A DNA stretch of 64,000 nt from the NCBI GenBank assembly GCA_025403435.1, contig CM046338.1:20639141-20703140 (forward strand). Reading direction: 5' to 3'. Numbering within the stretch: the stretch's first letter is position 1; each line of letters begins with the position of its first letter. This DNA comes from Artocarpus heterophyllus. Lineage: Eukaryota > Streptophyta > Magnoliopsida > Rosales > Moraceae. Made by a program: the position numbers and the translations under genes. Of this stretch, positions 25,051 to 37,469 are shown piece after piece. The notes below the pieces were generated by a model that was not told where the DNA came from, ran no database searches, and was given only the letters and a program-made list of their open reading frames with translations.

Positions 25051-27028
25051 GGTCATAGATTCTAGAGCAACTAATCATGTTTGTGTTTCTCTTCAGGGGT
25101 TCAAAGAAACGAAAATTCTGCTGCATAAGGACTTCACGTTTCAGATGGGTGATGGATCCTTGCTGTTGGCTGAAGCAGTAGGAGATGTCCATCTTTACTT
25201 TGATAATTATAGGATTTTGACTTTGTGAGATTGTTTTTACTTTCCTAAACTTAAAAAGAATTTAATATCTATAGCTTGTTTATTTAAAGAATCTTATTAT
25301 TTTTCTTTTAATAATAAAGTGGTGATTCGTAAAAATAAATCTTTTATTTGCGATAGATGGATGCAAAACAATTTATATTTTATCAAATGTAAGATGGACA
25401 TGCTGCTTAACATTGAGGTTAATGATAATAACTCTAAAAGACTCAAGACTTCTTACTCTAATAAGGCTTATCTTTGGCATTTGTGATTAGGTCATATTAG
25501 CCTGAATGGGATTTAAACGTTGGTAAGGGATGGACCTTTAAGTTACTTAAAGGTGGAATCTATACCACAATGTGAATCTTGTTTGGAGTGCAAAATGACC
25601 AAAAGACCATTTGGGTCTTAAGGCAATAGGGCCAAAGAGGCTTTGGAACTTGTGCATGAACATCTGGGCATGAGGAGAGCATGAGTACTTCATCACTTTT
25701 ATTGATGATTACTAAAGGTATGGGTATGTCTACCTAATGCATTATAAAAGCGAAAATTTTGACAAGTTCAAAGAGTTTCAAGCTTAAGTGGAAAAGCAAT
25801 TAGGTACATTTATAAAGGCACTTTGATTCCATCGAGGTGGTGAATACCTCTCCGATGACTTTTTGAAACACTTATTAGAGAATAGGATTTTATCCCATTT
25901 GATTGCATTAGGCATTCCGCAGTAGAATGGCGTAGCTGAGAGAAGGAATAGGACTTTGTTGAACCTAATTAGGTCCATGATGAGTTATTTGACATTACCT
26001 TTATCCTTTTGGGGATATGCACTACAAACCACATGTTATCTTTTGAATAATGTGCCTTCAAAATTGGTTCCTAAAACTCCTCACAAGTTGTGGACGGGGA
26101 AAAAGACACCCCTAAACCATATTCGCATATGGGGATGTTTGGCTCATGTCCTGTATAAGGAAGCGAATAAGTTGAAAGCACGTTCAAAAGTTTGTGTGTT
26201 TATAGGATATCCAAAAGGGACTAAAGGGGTTTATTTCTATAACCTAAAGGAAAATAAAGTCGTGGTTTCAACAAATGCAACATTCCTTGAGGAAAGTTAC
26301 ATGAAAGACTTTATGTCTCGAAGTAATGTGGTACTCAAGGAGTTGGTGAGTGATTCGATCACTCCAAGGGTTTTGGTAAAAACCAATCCAATCAATGTAG
26401 AACAACCAACCGAACAACAAAATAAGGGGCTTCAACGTAGTGGGAGGATTGGGCGTCAACTCAAGAGGTATATGTTCAATAATGAAGCCTACTTGGCTGA
26501 ACCGATTGAATATGACAATGATCCTTACACTTATGAAGAGGCTATAGAGGATGTTGATTCAAAACTCTAGACAAAAGCCATGAACACTGGGATGAAGTCT
26601 ATGAAGACTAATCATGTTTGGGAACTTATGGATCTTCCTGAAGGGGTAAAACCTATAGGGTGTAAGTGGATCTATAAGAGAAAGTGAGGAGCATATGGGA
26701 AAGTCGAAACTTATAATGATAGCTAAGGTATACATGCAAAAAGGAAGGAATCGATTACGAGGAAACCTTTTCCCCTGTAGCCATCTTAAATCCATTCACA
26801 TTCTCTTATCCATAGTTGCCGCTCTCGACTATGAGATTTGACAGATGGATGTCAATACGGCCTTCTTGAATGCTATCTTGATGAGTCCATATATATGGTA
26901 CAGCCAGATGGGTTCAAGGCTAAGGGTGAAAAGGGTAAGGTTTATAAGCTACTAAAGTCAATTTAAGGACTTGAGCAGGATTCTTATTCTTGGAACATAA
27001 GATTTGATCAGGTGATTAAGAGTATATG
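25051..27028 (+). pseudogene. pol: E2 pol, truncated inside reverse transcriptase
   Basis: Protease remnant VIDSRATNHVC (about 25053), integrase zinc domain ending CESCLECK, a short deletion before the catalytic core, core tail [20 protein letters not shown] (about 25968-26027) and linker RSGRIGRQLKRYMFNNEAYL. The reverse transcriptase N-terminus remains ([19 protein letters not shown]). It ends at about 27028 where LTR sequence begins, so the YVDD motif and RNase H are absent. Multiple stops and frameshifts. Confidence 0.88.
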
Positions 27029-28584
27029 TGACGATGTATTGGATTAGGACATAAAGTGGAATTGATTTGGATTAATAATTCCATCTATGCAAATCAATTC
27101 ACTTTAGACAATCATATGTGTTGTGTCTTAATCCTCAAATGACTAATGGGCCTGTTATCTTGGCTTATGTCTTTTTATGTACCAAAGTGTAATATCTTGG
27201 CTTTATGATGGTACGCGTACTGGTGCATTAGAGACATAACTCTTGATAGCGTAGACCTGTTATTCATATGTATGAAATCCATAGCTCTTTTTGTAAAGTT
27301 AATAATATTCTCTTATATGCGTTATCTTGTAATTAGAAGACTGGAGTGCAAAACCATTTGAATGCATAGGTGTACCAAATGGTATACTATCTTTGGATAG
27401 TAAGTTTTCAATTGATGAGATAACAGAACGTAAGATAAAAATAATCAAAAAGCTAAGACGGAGTTTATCCTTAAGCCGATTATGAATATCCTTTGGGGAT
27501 ACGACACATTATGATATGTCATGGACACTTAGCTTATTTAGAGCTTTGTAATTTTATATGGTTCAAGAGTGCAGCTTTGAGCTTTTAGTGGAGCAGCGTT
27601 AGAGTTGATAATTATAAAATATGCATATGAGATTTTGTATTTTATAATTATCAAAGCTTGAACTATATAGGTCCATCAGGTCCCCTTTGCTAGCTTAGAA
27701 TAAATCCTATAACAATATGGCATGCTTTTCTAACAGATTGTGACTTATGTTAAATTAGATTGGTTGAAATTCGATAGGATCAGATAATTCATGTCTGTTT
27801 ATCGGTTGGATTAATTTTGTGAATTAATTCAAGATAAATATGTTGAATTATTGAGATAATATTTATTTTTTATGAGCTTAACTAGATATTACTGTTTTGA
27901 TTAGATAAATTCTCTATTGGGTTATTTGAATTAAAACTGAGGCTCTATCTAAAGAATATTGGGTGGAAAATAAGAGATTCTCATGGATCATATTATCGTA
28001 AGTTCGGCAGGTTGAACTAGCAGATCGGCCTGCCGATGAGGTAAGTTCGGCAGGCTGATGGATAAGTTCAGACTGTCGATCTAACGATTATTTGGTTACG
28101 CGTTTTAGACATGATTTTCATTAGACGTTGATCCAGACTTGAATTTTGAGTCCTTATCTGATAATGATTAACCCTAGGTCTGACCTTTATAAATAAGGGG
28201 TAAGTCTTCTTATTTATTCAGATTAGTTAAGAAGTTTAGAGTGAGAACTCTAGTATGAGAAACTCTGAAACTCCCTGAGGGCTATAGTTCACAATCAAAA
28301 CTTTAGCTCTAGGTCTTCTCAATTGGTTTGAAGGAGTGTTACCAGAGGAAGTGCTATATAACGTGTGCCCACTCACACTCTGGTCGTGGATAGAGAATAG
28401 CAAAGAAGACCAGTTGGTTGAGGCTCTTCTAAAATGTTCTTCTCTTCATTGATTGTAGGTGCTCCTTGGCATACAAAAGTTAGTAAGATCTATGATTAAT
28501 GTATATAGTATATCAAACTTGTGTTTTGAACAATTACTCTAATTCAAAATTTTTAAAATTTCACTACGTGCACGTTTTCCAACA
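27029..28584 (+). repeat. E2 3' LTR, 5'-truncated
   Basis: It begins inside the LTR at TGTATTGGATTAGGACATAAAG, without the TGTTAGAC start, and ends TTTTCCAACA at 28584. TATA box TATAAATA at about 28188. Phased palindrome units start at 28002, 28023, 28045 and 28066 (spacing 21, 22 and 21). Confidence 0.87.
28001..28082. repeat. Four phased 21-bp units in the E2 3' LTR
   Basis: Units GTTCGGCAGGTTGAA, GATCGGCCTGCCGAT, GTTCGGCAGGCTGAT and GTTCAGACTGTCGAT at spacings of 21, 22 and 21 bp. The second is nearly perfect. Confidence 0.9.
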
Positions 28585-28597
28585 CCATCATCATCAC

Positions 28598-29404
28598 TAT
28601 AGAAGGATTCACAACTAAATACAAACAGATTAAAACTTAATTTAGTATTTACTATTTAAAAGTTTAGGCTTCAAATCATAGTTGTTAGGAGTTGTTTAGC
28701 TTTCAAAAACAAGATTAAAATAATCATGGAATGAAAGATAAATTAAAGTTGTAAATAATCAAACAATACAATAAAAGTAAATGATACCACACACGAGATT
28801 TATAGTGGTACACTTATAATGAGAGCTACGTCTATAGGTCTTCACTATGATGAATAGTTTGATACATATTATAAAGAGTTGAAAGATTTGGTTTGAAAAC
28901 AGCAGCAATTTCTATAAAGTTTTTGTAACTCCCTCCTCGCAACAATGAAGCTGCTGCTATTATTTATAGAGAATACTGTGTGAGATTGTGGCTTCAATCT
29001 AATGGAAGGAGTGGGGATAGTAGTGCTTGTAGTTGTAGGACATGGATCTAATTTTGAAAGGGGGTAATCATCAGAATTCTTCCTATGTCCCATTTTATGG
29101 CTCAGCATGTTTCTCTTTGTAACTACCAAGTACTGTACATCGATTTTATAGAATCGATACTTAGCAAATCCGCAGCGAGAAATGTATAGATTCACACAAA
29201 ACGTAATGAGTAGAAACTGCAATAAAACCACAACTATCAAATCGATCAGTGCCTTTGGTCAATTAAGCAATGAGCAAGTGATGCTTATGATAACAATCTA
29301 TCTCGAACACTCCCATCGAGATAAATTCTCTCAAACTACAATTTGGATTTCACAAGTTGGACTTTTACTGAATGATTTAGGCCTGATCAATTCATGCCCC
29401 AACA
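28598..29404 (-). repeat. E3 3' LTR (left copy)
   Basis: 807 bp, collinear with the right copy. It ends (plus strand) GCCCCAACA at 29404. The E2 3' LTR ends only 13 bp before it. A purine-rich stretch AATAGGGGCTAAC (minus strand, 29417-29405) lies at its inner edge as a polypurine tract candidate. Confidence 0.9.
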
Positions 29405-30088
29405 GTTAGCCCCTATTCCTAAGTCGATTGTAGGAGCAAATTGGTTGTTTTGAGTAGGTCCAACCTTGATTTGATCATACGTTGCTTCTTTTAGACGAAA
29501 CTGTGTTCATACCATAATCATCGTCCTACCTCGAGAAAATGTGAGTGTTAATTACACATTACACCTGGTGCAGCATGATTAAAGCATTTCAAATATCCCT
29601 GCACGGTTAATGTCAAGAACTAATTGAAAAGCTAGCACCTCGATTTGAGTAGGAAGTCAAAAAGATGCCTAATCTCAACTGTTAGATCATTTCCTTAAAA
29701 ATAAATCCAAGCCATTCAACATCGTTTTTAGACAATATAAAAGAACTCTACTTTCTCTCATTCATTTTCATCTTTGTCTCCATTTCAAAGTTCAAGTTTA
29801 AGCTTTTGAGTTCTCCGAGCTTTCGTATCCATTCTTAGGCAAGATTTTCTTCCTTTTCTTTATTTTCTTGCGATTTTCTTTCTGTAAATCTGATTTTCTT
29901 GCAATTTCATGCACTTTGACACCATTTTCTCCATATTTTTTGAGAAAATTTGTAGTTTTTAGGGCTGTTTGGTTTTTGTGGCTTTTAGAACTTTCAAAAA
30001 CTCCTTTGGAATTCTTCAAATCTTGAATCACTTGGTCCTTTGAACTTTTCAGTCCTAGATTTCCTTCAAAATTATGTTTGTCATAAAA
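29405..30088. other. E3 region between 3' LTR and antisense ORF
   Basis: No gene. On the plus strand it contains ATATAAAAGAACTC (about 29737) followed by CT-rich sequence, which could serve as a promoter and leader for the plus-strand ORF that starts at 30089. A TCTTTCCTTTTCTT-type pyrimidine tract lies at 29840-29880. Confidence 0.4.
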
Positions 30089-32212
30089 ATGTCAAAGAAA
30101 CACATCAACATTAGTTCAAGCTTAAGTGAAAGTAGCAATCCTTGGAATAACGATGATGAAAAGGACATTAATGAAGGGATTCCATAACAATTAAGACTCA
30201 AATGGGCTTCTAGAATTAGTGGGGCTGGAAGCAGTAGAGAAGCAGAAGAGGGCACAATCGATCAAACCATTGAAGCAAAGGGAAGAAATAGACCTATAGG
30301 TTCTTCGAATCGAGTCGAATAGAACGAATCCCTTTAAAAGAGAATATACAAATCCCATAATTGACCCTTAAAAGTGAAGACCTATTGAGCATCTGGGTTA
30401 AATATGGGATTCTTGCTTCCATAGAAATCCAACTCCCCTACCCCGATGGATGAACAGATACTCACAAAGACGGCTGGTTTGTGTTTATACAAAATGGTTG
30501 GAACTGAGACTTCGATTGCCAATCCTAGAGTTCATTCTTGAGGTCGCATCTCACTTCAAAATTTTAGTAACACAACTTATGCCAAATGGGATGCAAGTAC
30601 TTCTTGCTCTGATAGTACTTGTCGAGGAAGCACATGCCGATTTCACAATAACAGACTTCTTTTAGTGCTATTATTTAAAGCCAAATAATAAAAACAAGGG
30701 ACGATTTTACTTTGTTTATTAGAAATCAAAGCAAATCATCATCGATTTTGTCAATGTAGACAAGCAATGGGGCGAAAAATACTTTCTTATGTCCCTTAAT
30801 TGTGATTCTATTGAACTCACCACACAATTTCCATATCCTTTTTCATTAGGTCATGTTGGTGAGTTTTGAATCCTACTTTGCTTGATGTAATGATTTTGAC
30901 TAATCCCTATGTTTCTTTTTTGCTTTGTAGATTACAAGTTGAACCACCCCTTTCGATTAGAGAACAATTTCAAGAAAAGCTCAACACTCTTACCACTTTG
31001 GAAAGATGAACTTAGGTAGAGATATCAAATCCTGGTAGACTTAGGATATCATCAATTTAGAAAACTTTCAAAAAATTCTAACGGGTGTCCCTATTCATTT
31101 TTCTAATTGAGTCAATTGGATTTTTGTTTATCGCGGTGCACTTCAACAGTTGTACAGTTTATCGAAATACATAAGCTCTCTTTTTGACAAAGACGCTATG
31201 CTTGTAGAGGTTGCAATGTCCTCGATGAAGGTTAAACTTCCATAAGCCATAGAAGCTTTGAAAAGAAAAGTTGCTGCTAAGGAAAAGAGGAAGACGTAGA
31301 AGAGTGAGACAAGTGAATCTGGTGCCTTGGACACTCTGAAGGACCCTCTTTTGAAGCAACGGACACTATGAACTTGCCTTCACCTCCTCCATTTGACATG
31401 TAGCCCCTAGGGTCCAAAAAAAGAAAAGTAGTCAATGTCAAGCCCTCTTATGTAGACGAAACTGACGTCAAAGAAATCAACGAAGAGACACTTGATGTGC
31501 CCAAGCATACAAGCGTCTTGCAGAATAGAGAGTTGGCTCTGAAGGCTAGAGCTTTAAATTTTCTTTTGATGATACAAAGTATAGAGGAAAATCCCTATCC
31601 TAGCTTCGCAACGAGTTTGCTAACCTCTTTGGCCAAGTAAAATTTGAACAAGGCTTTCCAGATGTATAACAGTTTTGTGAACAAGGTCGAGTCCAAACAT
31701 GATAGGCTCGTGACACTTACACGAGACATGGATGAACGAGTCAAGAAGGCTGAAGAAGAGAAGAAGAAGGTGGAAGTAGAGAGAGAGCATTGAAAGAAAT
31801 AAACAAAGCTATTGTTGCATTAGCTTCATCAAATGAGAAGGTTATTAATATGAGTAGTAACCTTCGGATAAAATAAGAAGAGCCCAATCGAGCCAAAAAA
31901 GAGGTGGCAGAGAGGGCTAGTGAAGTTACGGTGATTAGGGAATAGCTCTTGGATATCCACAACAAGTTGACCATCAAGGCGAGGCTTGAGTTGTTCAAAG
32001 AGTTCAAAGTGCATCAGGGGAAAAGCTAGAATGTTGATGTTGAGATTGTAAAGCTAGAGGATCTTTTCACCCTAAATGCCGACTTTGATGTTGAGGAGGC
32101 TATTGCTAATGCAACAACTATTGAAGTTATAGAAAACAAGGCCACAGAAGCAAACAAGGAGATCGTTGCATAGTCCCTAATAGGCGAGAGTGCTTTTGAT
32201 GGTGTGAACTAG
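30089..32212 (+). pseudogene. Antisense ORF of E3, gypsy-type 'Transposase_28-like' protein, broken
   Basis: Opposite in direction to gag-pol, it lies between integrase and the 3' LTR. From the ATG at 30089 it reads MSKKHINISSSLSESSN. It then has the plant pattern of ILASIEIQLPYPDG and DGWFVFIQNGW (about 30405-30500), YLKPNNKNKGRFYFVY and VDKQWGEKYFLM (about 30670-30790, another frame), and a Lys/Glu coiled-coil segment (MDERVKKAEEEKKKVEVERE, about 31729-31788). The last part contains LNADFDVEEAIA. This layout matches the so-called putative gypsy-type transposon proteins (PF04195-like) found in antisense in Tat elements, whose function is not established. Many stops and frameshifts are present. 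Family assignment is from remembered motifs. Confidence 0.7.
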
Positions 32213-33671
32213 ATGCTACCATAGTTTCGGTAATAATTTACAAGTGTTGTAAACATTCTTTTCTAATCGTGAATAGAAAATTTTTTATGGTATTGACTGG
32301 TATTGACCCCCTTCAAAGTTTTATCCAATAATAATTAAACTTTGAATTTGTTAGAGCGTCAGATGATTAACCAATTCTTATGGTACTTGATAACATCAAA
32401 TTGAATCGAGTAGTCAGAATAAAAATTTTCCTAAATAGTAATTGAGACTGAGTATACTTGTTTAATACTTCATCCGTCATAATAAATGTACAAATTGAGT
32501 TAAATTGAATGTAGATGAGATTGATCTATAAAAATGGCTAAGCCGTGAAGACAGCTTGTTGAATCAAACACTGGACACATAGATAAAATCCAGTATTGAT
32601 TAGAAAACACACATAAATATGCTAAGTGGAATTAAAAATTGGATAAATAAATTGAAACCAATGTTCGTAAGATGGTAAATCGAATTGAGCACTAGTGAAA
32701 ATGGCTAAGCCAGTGTTGATGCAATTGAGAAATAATTACGGCTAAGCCATGAAAGTGGCAAATCAAACCGAGCACTAGATAAGTTGATCAAATCAATGTT
32801 GGAAGATTTAAGGCCATGAAAATGGCATGGCCATAAAGATGGCAAGTTAAATCGAAAACCAAATGAGTTGATTAAATCTAGTGTTGGTGAGATTTAAGGC
32901 TATGAAAATGGCAGGGCCATAAAGATGGCAAGTTAAATGAATACTAGATGAGTTAATCAAATCCAATGTTGGTGAGATTTGAGGCCATGAAATGGCAGGA
33001 CCATAAAGACAGCATGTTGAATTGAATATTGGATAAGTTGATCAAATCTGGCGTTGGTGAGATTAGAAGCCATGAAAATGGCAAGTTTAATCGAACACTA
33101 GATCAGTTAATCGAATCCAGCATTGGTGAGATTTGAGGCCTTGAAAATGGTAGGGCCATAAAGATGGCAAGTTAAATTGAACACTAGATGAGTTGGTCAA
33201 ATTCAACATTGGTGAGATTAGAGGCCATGAAAATGGCAAGGCCATAAAGATGGCAAGTTAAATCGAATAATAGATGAGTTGATCAAATCCAATATCAGTG
33301 AGATTAGGGACCATGAGAATGACAAGGCCATAAAGATGGCAAGTTGAATCGAACACTGGATGAGTTGATCAAATCTAGTGTTGGTGAGATTAGAAGATTG
33401 TAGTGTATCGAGCAAAATGATTATTGTAATGACAACACAGCTACACTTGTTTATAGCACACGAGCTGTTTACATGCCCATATGTAGGGATCAAGCTGGAA
33501 GTATTTCACATTTACACATCTAAGTTCTTTATAACCATTGTTGAAGTGATTGTTCGACTGATGCTCAGGAATTACGTCGATAGACAACCTACTGTGAAAG
33601 GAGCTAAACGATCTTATAAGAATCCTAAAAAAATTAAAAGAAAATTGTTCAATTTGAATTATTAAAACAAA
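32213..33671. repeat. E3 internal spacer with 86-bp minisatellite
   Basis: Tandem copies with the frame GGCAAGTTAAAT..GA.CACTAGATGAGTTGATCAAAT..A..TTGGTGAGATT..AGGCCATGAAAAT (in parts) repeat every 84-86 bp from 32757 to 33393, about 7.4 units; one unit is shortened. Decayed units extend left to about 32525. The array lies between the stop of pol and the antisense ORF, in what would be the 3' untranslated part of the genomic RNA. No gene otherwise. Confidence 0.92.
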
Positions 33672-36600
33672 CTAAGTATAACACTTTCCTAGATGATAAG
33701 CGTTCCAACTCTTGCTAATGGTTGAGCCATCAAGTTTCTCTAGTTTGTAAACACGGTCATGTATAACTTCTCAGATTCGATAAGGGCGTTCTTAGTTGTA
33801 GCTAACTTCCTACCATTTGCCTTTTTGTATTCTATAAAACTTTGCGTAGTACAAGCTCTCCTACCAAAAATCTTTTGATTTTCACCTTGGCTTAGTGCCT
33901 CATAGCTACGTGCTGAAATAGACCAAGGCGATAAAGACTATTTTCTCTCTTTTCATCGATTATATCCAGCGTATCTTTCATCATTTCATCATTTGTCACT
34001 TCATTCAAAAGGGAGTGGTTGATCTGAAGGTATTAAGCGACTACTTGGCTAGGATCACTACTTATGTGCCGTAAATGAAAGAAAACAAGGATTCATCAGT
34101 TGCTCGCCTTAGAGTCGTTCGATGGGCCTATAATACCATCAGGAGTTCTTTAACACAGTGACCCTTCCTTGCTTTTAGCTTCTTCTTTAAATTTCTGATG
34201 ATTATTTTGTTCATTGCTTCGACCTATCTGTGTCCCTATGGATACATGGGCATTAAGAAGCACAAGATGATATCCCAATCTTGGTAGAATTTCTTGAAAG
34301 AATGGGAGACAAACTAGGAGCCATTATCAATGACAACCCCCTTAGGCACTCCAAATTGGTAGATGATATTTATCCAAATGAATCTACATCACGTTCTTTA
34401 ATATTTGCAAAGGCTTTAGCTTTGACCCATTTAGAGAAGGAATTTGTAAGAATAAGAAGGTATTTTACTTACCCAGGGGTTGGTAAAAACGGTCTGACCA
34501 CATCCATTGAATATCTTATGAACAGGTATAGTGAATTGATCGCTAGCAGTTCTTTAGCGGGCTGGTGGATTACTAGTGCGTGTCTTACTTTGATGGGCTA
34601 GTATTAACCTTGCATTTTAATCTTGTTGCAAAAAGATCATCCTCCCAAATGATTATCGCATGAGCCTTTGTGAACTTCATGAATCACTTGCTTAGTTTCG
34701 TCTTTTCTTAGGCATTGGATGTAAAGACCTACAATCGATCATTTGTAAAGCTTCCCATCTATCAAGCAGTATCTTGTTGCTTGAACCTTGACTTTGCTTG
34801 CTACTTGCTTGTCTTCTGGGAGCCATCCATCATTTATGTACATTTTGATCGAAGTCCTCAAGTGATCTCTAGGATCGACATAGTTTATCTTCTTCAATGT
34901 TGGGCTGCTCGATGTATCTTAGCCAAATGACTTTTCTTTTTCAATTACTTCAATAGTCGATCCAAAATTAGCAAGCATATCTGCTCTTGAGTTCAACTTA
35001 CGTGGTACTGCCTTACTTTGAACTAATTGAACTAGTGCTTTAACTTGTTAACAATCTCCAATTAAGAGATTATCTTTTCAACCCGAACCTCATTCTCTCT
35101 AATAACTTGGTTGATGACCAAGGTTAAGGCACTTTCTTCTATAAGCTTGGTAGCCCCAATTTCTTGGCTAATCTTAGGCCGATGATCATGGCTTCATACT
35201 CTCCTTGCTCTAAAACCCAACCTAAAGCTCTACTCAATTTCCTTGCCCATTGGCGATTGCAGTAGGACTTTGACCCTAAACCTCTTTCTTTGCTGGCACC
35301 ATCCATTTGTGTGGTCCATACCTTCGGCTCCTCGTCGCCAAGCTCATATGTCAATGTATGATAAAATCAGCCAACACTTGTACCTTTATTGTGGTTCAAG
35401 GCTTATACTCGATATCAAATTTAGTGAGTTTGATACCTACTTCATTAATCTCCCTAAAACATTTGGCTTGCGTAGAATTGCTTGCATTGGGTATGACGAG
35501 AATACTATGATTATGTAGCCTTGAAAATTTGGTCGCAATTTATGAGCGGATATGACGAGTGTGAGTATGAGTTTTTTTTTTTATAATAGACTACCTTGCT
35601 TCTACATCAAGTAGATCGAGTCTACCTCTCTAACTAGTGTAGAACTAACTGTTGTTTCTGAAACTGCCAAGTAGAGATACAGTAGTTCCCTATCTTTTGG
35701 TTTTGATAGGATTGGCTAGTAGAAAGGTACTTGTTAAAGTCTTGGAAGGCTTACTCATAGGGGTTGCTCTATTCAAACTTTGTGTTCTTCTTCAACAATT
35801 GAAAGAATGGCAAACACTTGTCTGATGAACGAACTATGAATTGGCTGAGAGCTATGATTTGCTTGGTCAGCTTCTAAATTTCTCGCTTGCTCCACAGAGA
35901 TGGCATAAGTTGGAAAGCTTTTATTTGATTTGAATTTATCTCGATCCCCTGCTTTGTTATAAGATATCCAAGGAACATTCTGCTGGTGACCCTAAAAGTA
36001 CACTTTTTTTGGGTTCAACTTCCACATTATACTTTCTCAATACATCAAAGCATTCTTGTAAATGTTGTACATGAAGATGAACCTACAAAGATTTTGCCAA
36101 CATATCTTCAATGTAAACTTCAATAATATGACTAATTTGTTCCTTGAACATCATGTTGATGAGTTTTTGATAGGTTAAACTAGCATTCTTCAACTTAAAT
36201 GGCATGACCTTGAAGTAAATAATTCCATGCTCTTTGATGAAGGCAGTCTTCTCTTGATCTTCGGGATGCAATAAAATCTGATTATAGCCAAACACAACAA
36301 GAAAGCTTAGAACTTTGTGACTAATGGTTGCATAGACGAGGCGGTCAATGTGAGGTAGTGGATAGTTGTCTTTTGGGCAGGTTTTATGCAAGTTTGTGAA
36401 GTCCACATATTTGCCACTTCCTATTCTTCTTCCTTACTATCACAATGTTTGCAAGCCAATTGGAGTATTGAACTATCTAAATGAACCATACTTCTAACAA
36501 ACGTCTGACTTCCTCTTTCACTCTATTATTCTGCTCGATCCCTAATCGTCTTTTTTTTTTTTGCTGCACGAGCCAATGGTTTGGGTTGACATTGAGTTAG

Positions 36601-37469
36601 TGGGTGATAATACTTGGATTGATCCTAGGAATATCTACATGAGAGCATACAAAATAGTCTTTATTAGCCTCTAAGAAATCAACTATAGTAGATTTTACCT
36701 TTGGGTCAAGTTGCAAGCCAACATTTATAGTCCGACGCTTGTTTTTAGGGTTAATCTGCTCTTCATCAAACTGTTCAAGTACTAGCACCCCTCACTCTTG
36801 ACCCATTTGATGGGCTAGTCTATAGTTACTATAAGGCTGGCTTTTTTTGCTTCAATGCCATTAGATGGTAGCTTCTGGCTACGCCTTGGCTTCCTTAAAT
36901 TTCTCTTATTTGGTGCTTCATTGTTTATGGATTTGCTGATGGTAAATGGATTGGACTGCTTTCATCGAGTGTATCCAATGTTGTGCAAGGATCATGTTGT
37001 ACCTTGAGGGGCAATCTATGAGAAAAAATTCATTATCTTGTTTTCTCCTATAGTGTAGATTAGCAATTTTATTCTTCCCAGTGTCGTGGTGGTCTCTCCG
37101 TTGAATCCAACTAGTATGATGGTAGATTTTTCTATCTCCTTCTTGTTGATTTCCATTAGTCTCAATGTTAAGAGAAACAAACTATTTATCAAGCTCTCAT
37201 TATCAATGAGTATCCTCTTAATTTCGTAATTTAAGACGTTGAGTTTAATCACCAGAGTGTTGTCATGTGGCATGTTAAGACCTAATGCTTCGTCGCTATA
37301 AAACGAAATAGAGTACTCCCCAAACTCCTCTATCATTGAACTGGTAGTCACCTAAACTAAGCCTCTACAAATGGCTCCACTTACTTTCCTAGCGGGTGGT
37401 GGTGGTGGAGTCCTCTCTTGAGCTTGTCCATTCTTTGGCCTGCTTCACTTACGGTCTAGCCTATACGTT
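33672..37469 (-). pseudogene. pol: E3 pol: protease, RT, RNase H, second RNase H, integrase; broken
   Basis: Minus-strand order: protease near 37200 with ILIDNESLINSLF, where the catalytic D-(T/S)-G is lost. RT near 36780-36083 has DFTNLHKTCPKDNYPLPHID, GYNQILLHPEDQEKTAF and VYIEDM, where YVDD is expected. The first RNase H near 35690-35600 has LYLYLAVSETTVSSTLV. The second, RNase HI-like domain at 35330-35139 has QMDGASKERGLGS and EYEAMIIGLRLAKKLG. Integrase near 34370-34000 has FGVPKGVVIDNGS and the LLMVL.AHRTT stretch. The C-terminus has YKLEKLDG and SWNAYHLGKCY and stops at 33672. Two RNase H domains are diagnostic of Tat elements. Stops and frameshifts occur throughout. Confidence 0.88.

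Larger units (their letters stand above)
21196..28584 (+). mobile_element. E2: deleted Ty1/copia element of the E1 family
   Basis: The order is 5' LTR (5' end missing), primer site, leader, gag and pol. Pol then stops inside reverse transcriptase and the sequence passes directly into the 3' LTR, itself missing its first part. One deletion therefore removed the end of pol including the YVDD site, RNase H, the polypurine tract and the start of the 3' LTR. Both LTRs end TTTTCCAACA. Sequence and leader layout match E1 and E5. Confidence 0.9.

Noticed and set aside
32757..33393. CRISPR-like array
   Set aside because: The whole 86-bp unit is repeated without unique spacers; it is a minisatellite inside a plant retrotransposon.
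33378..33665. 95-codon plus-strand frame after the minisatellite
   Set aside because: No domain; it lies just downstream of the opposed E3 pol stop and is AT-rich chance coding.
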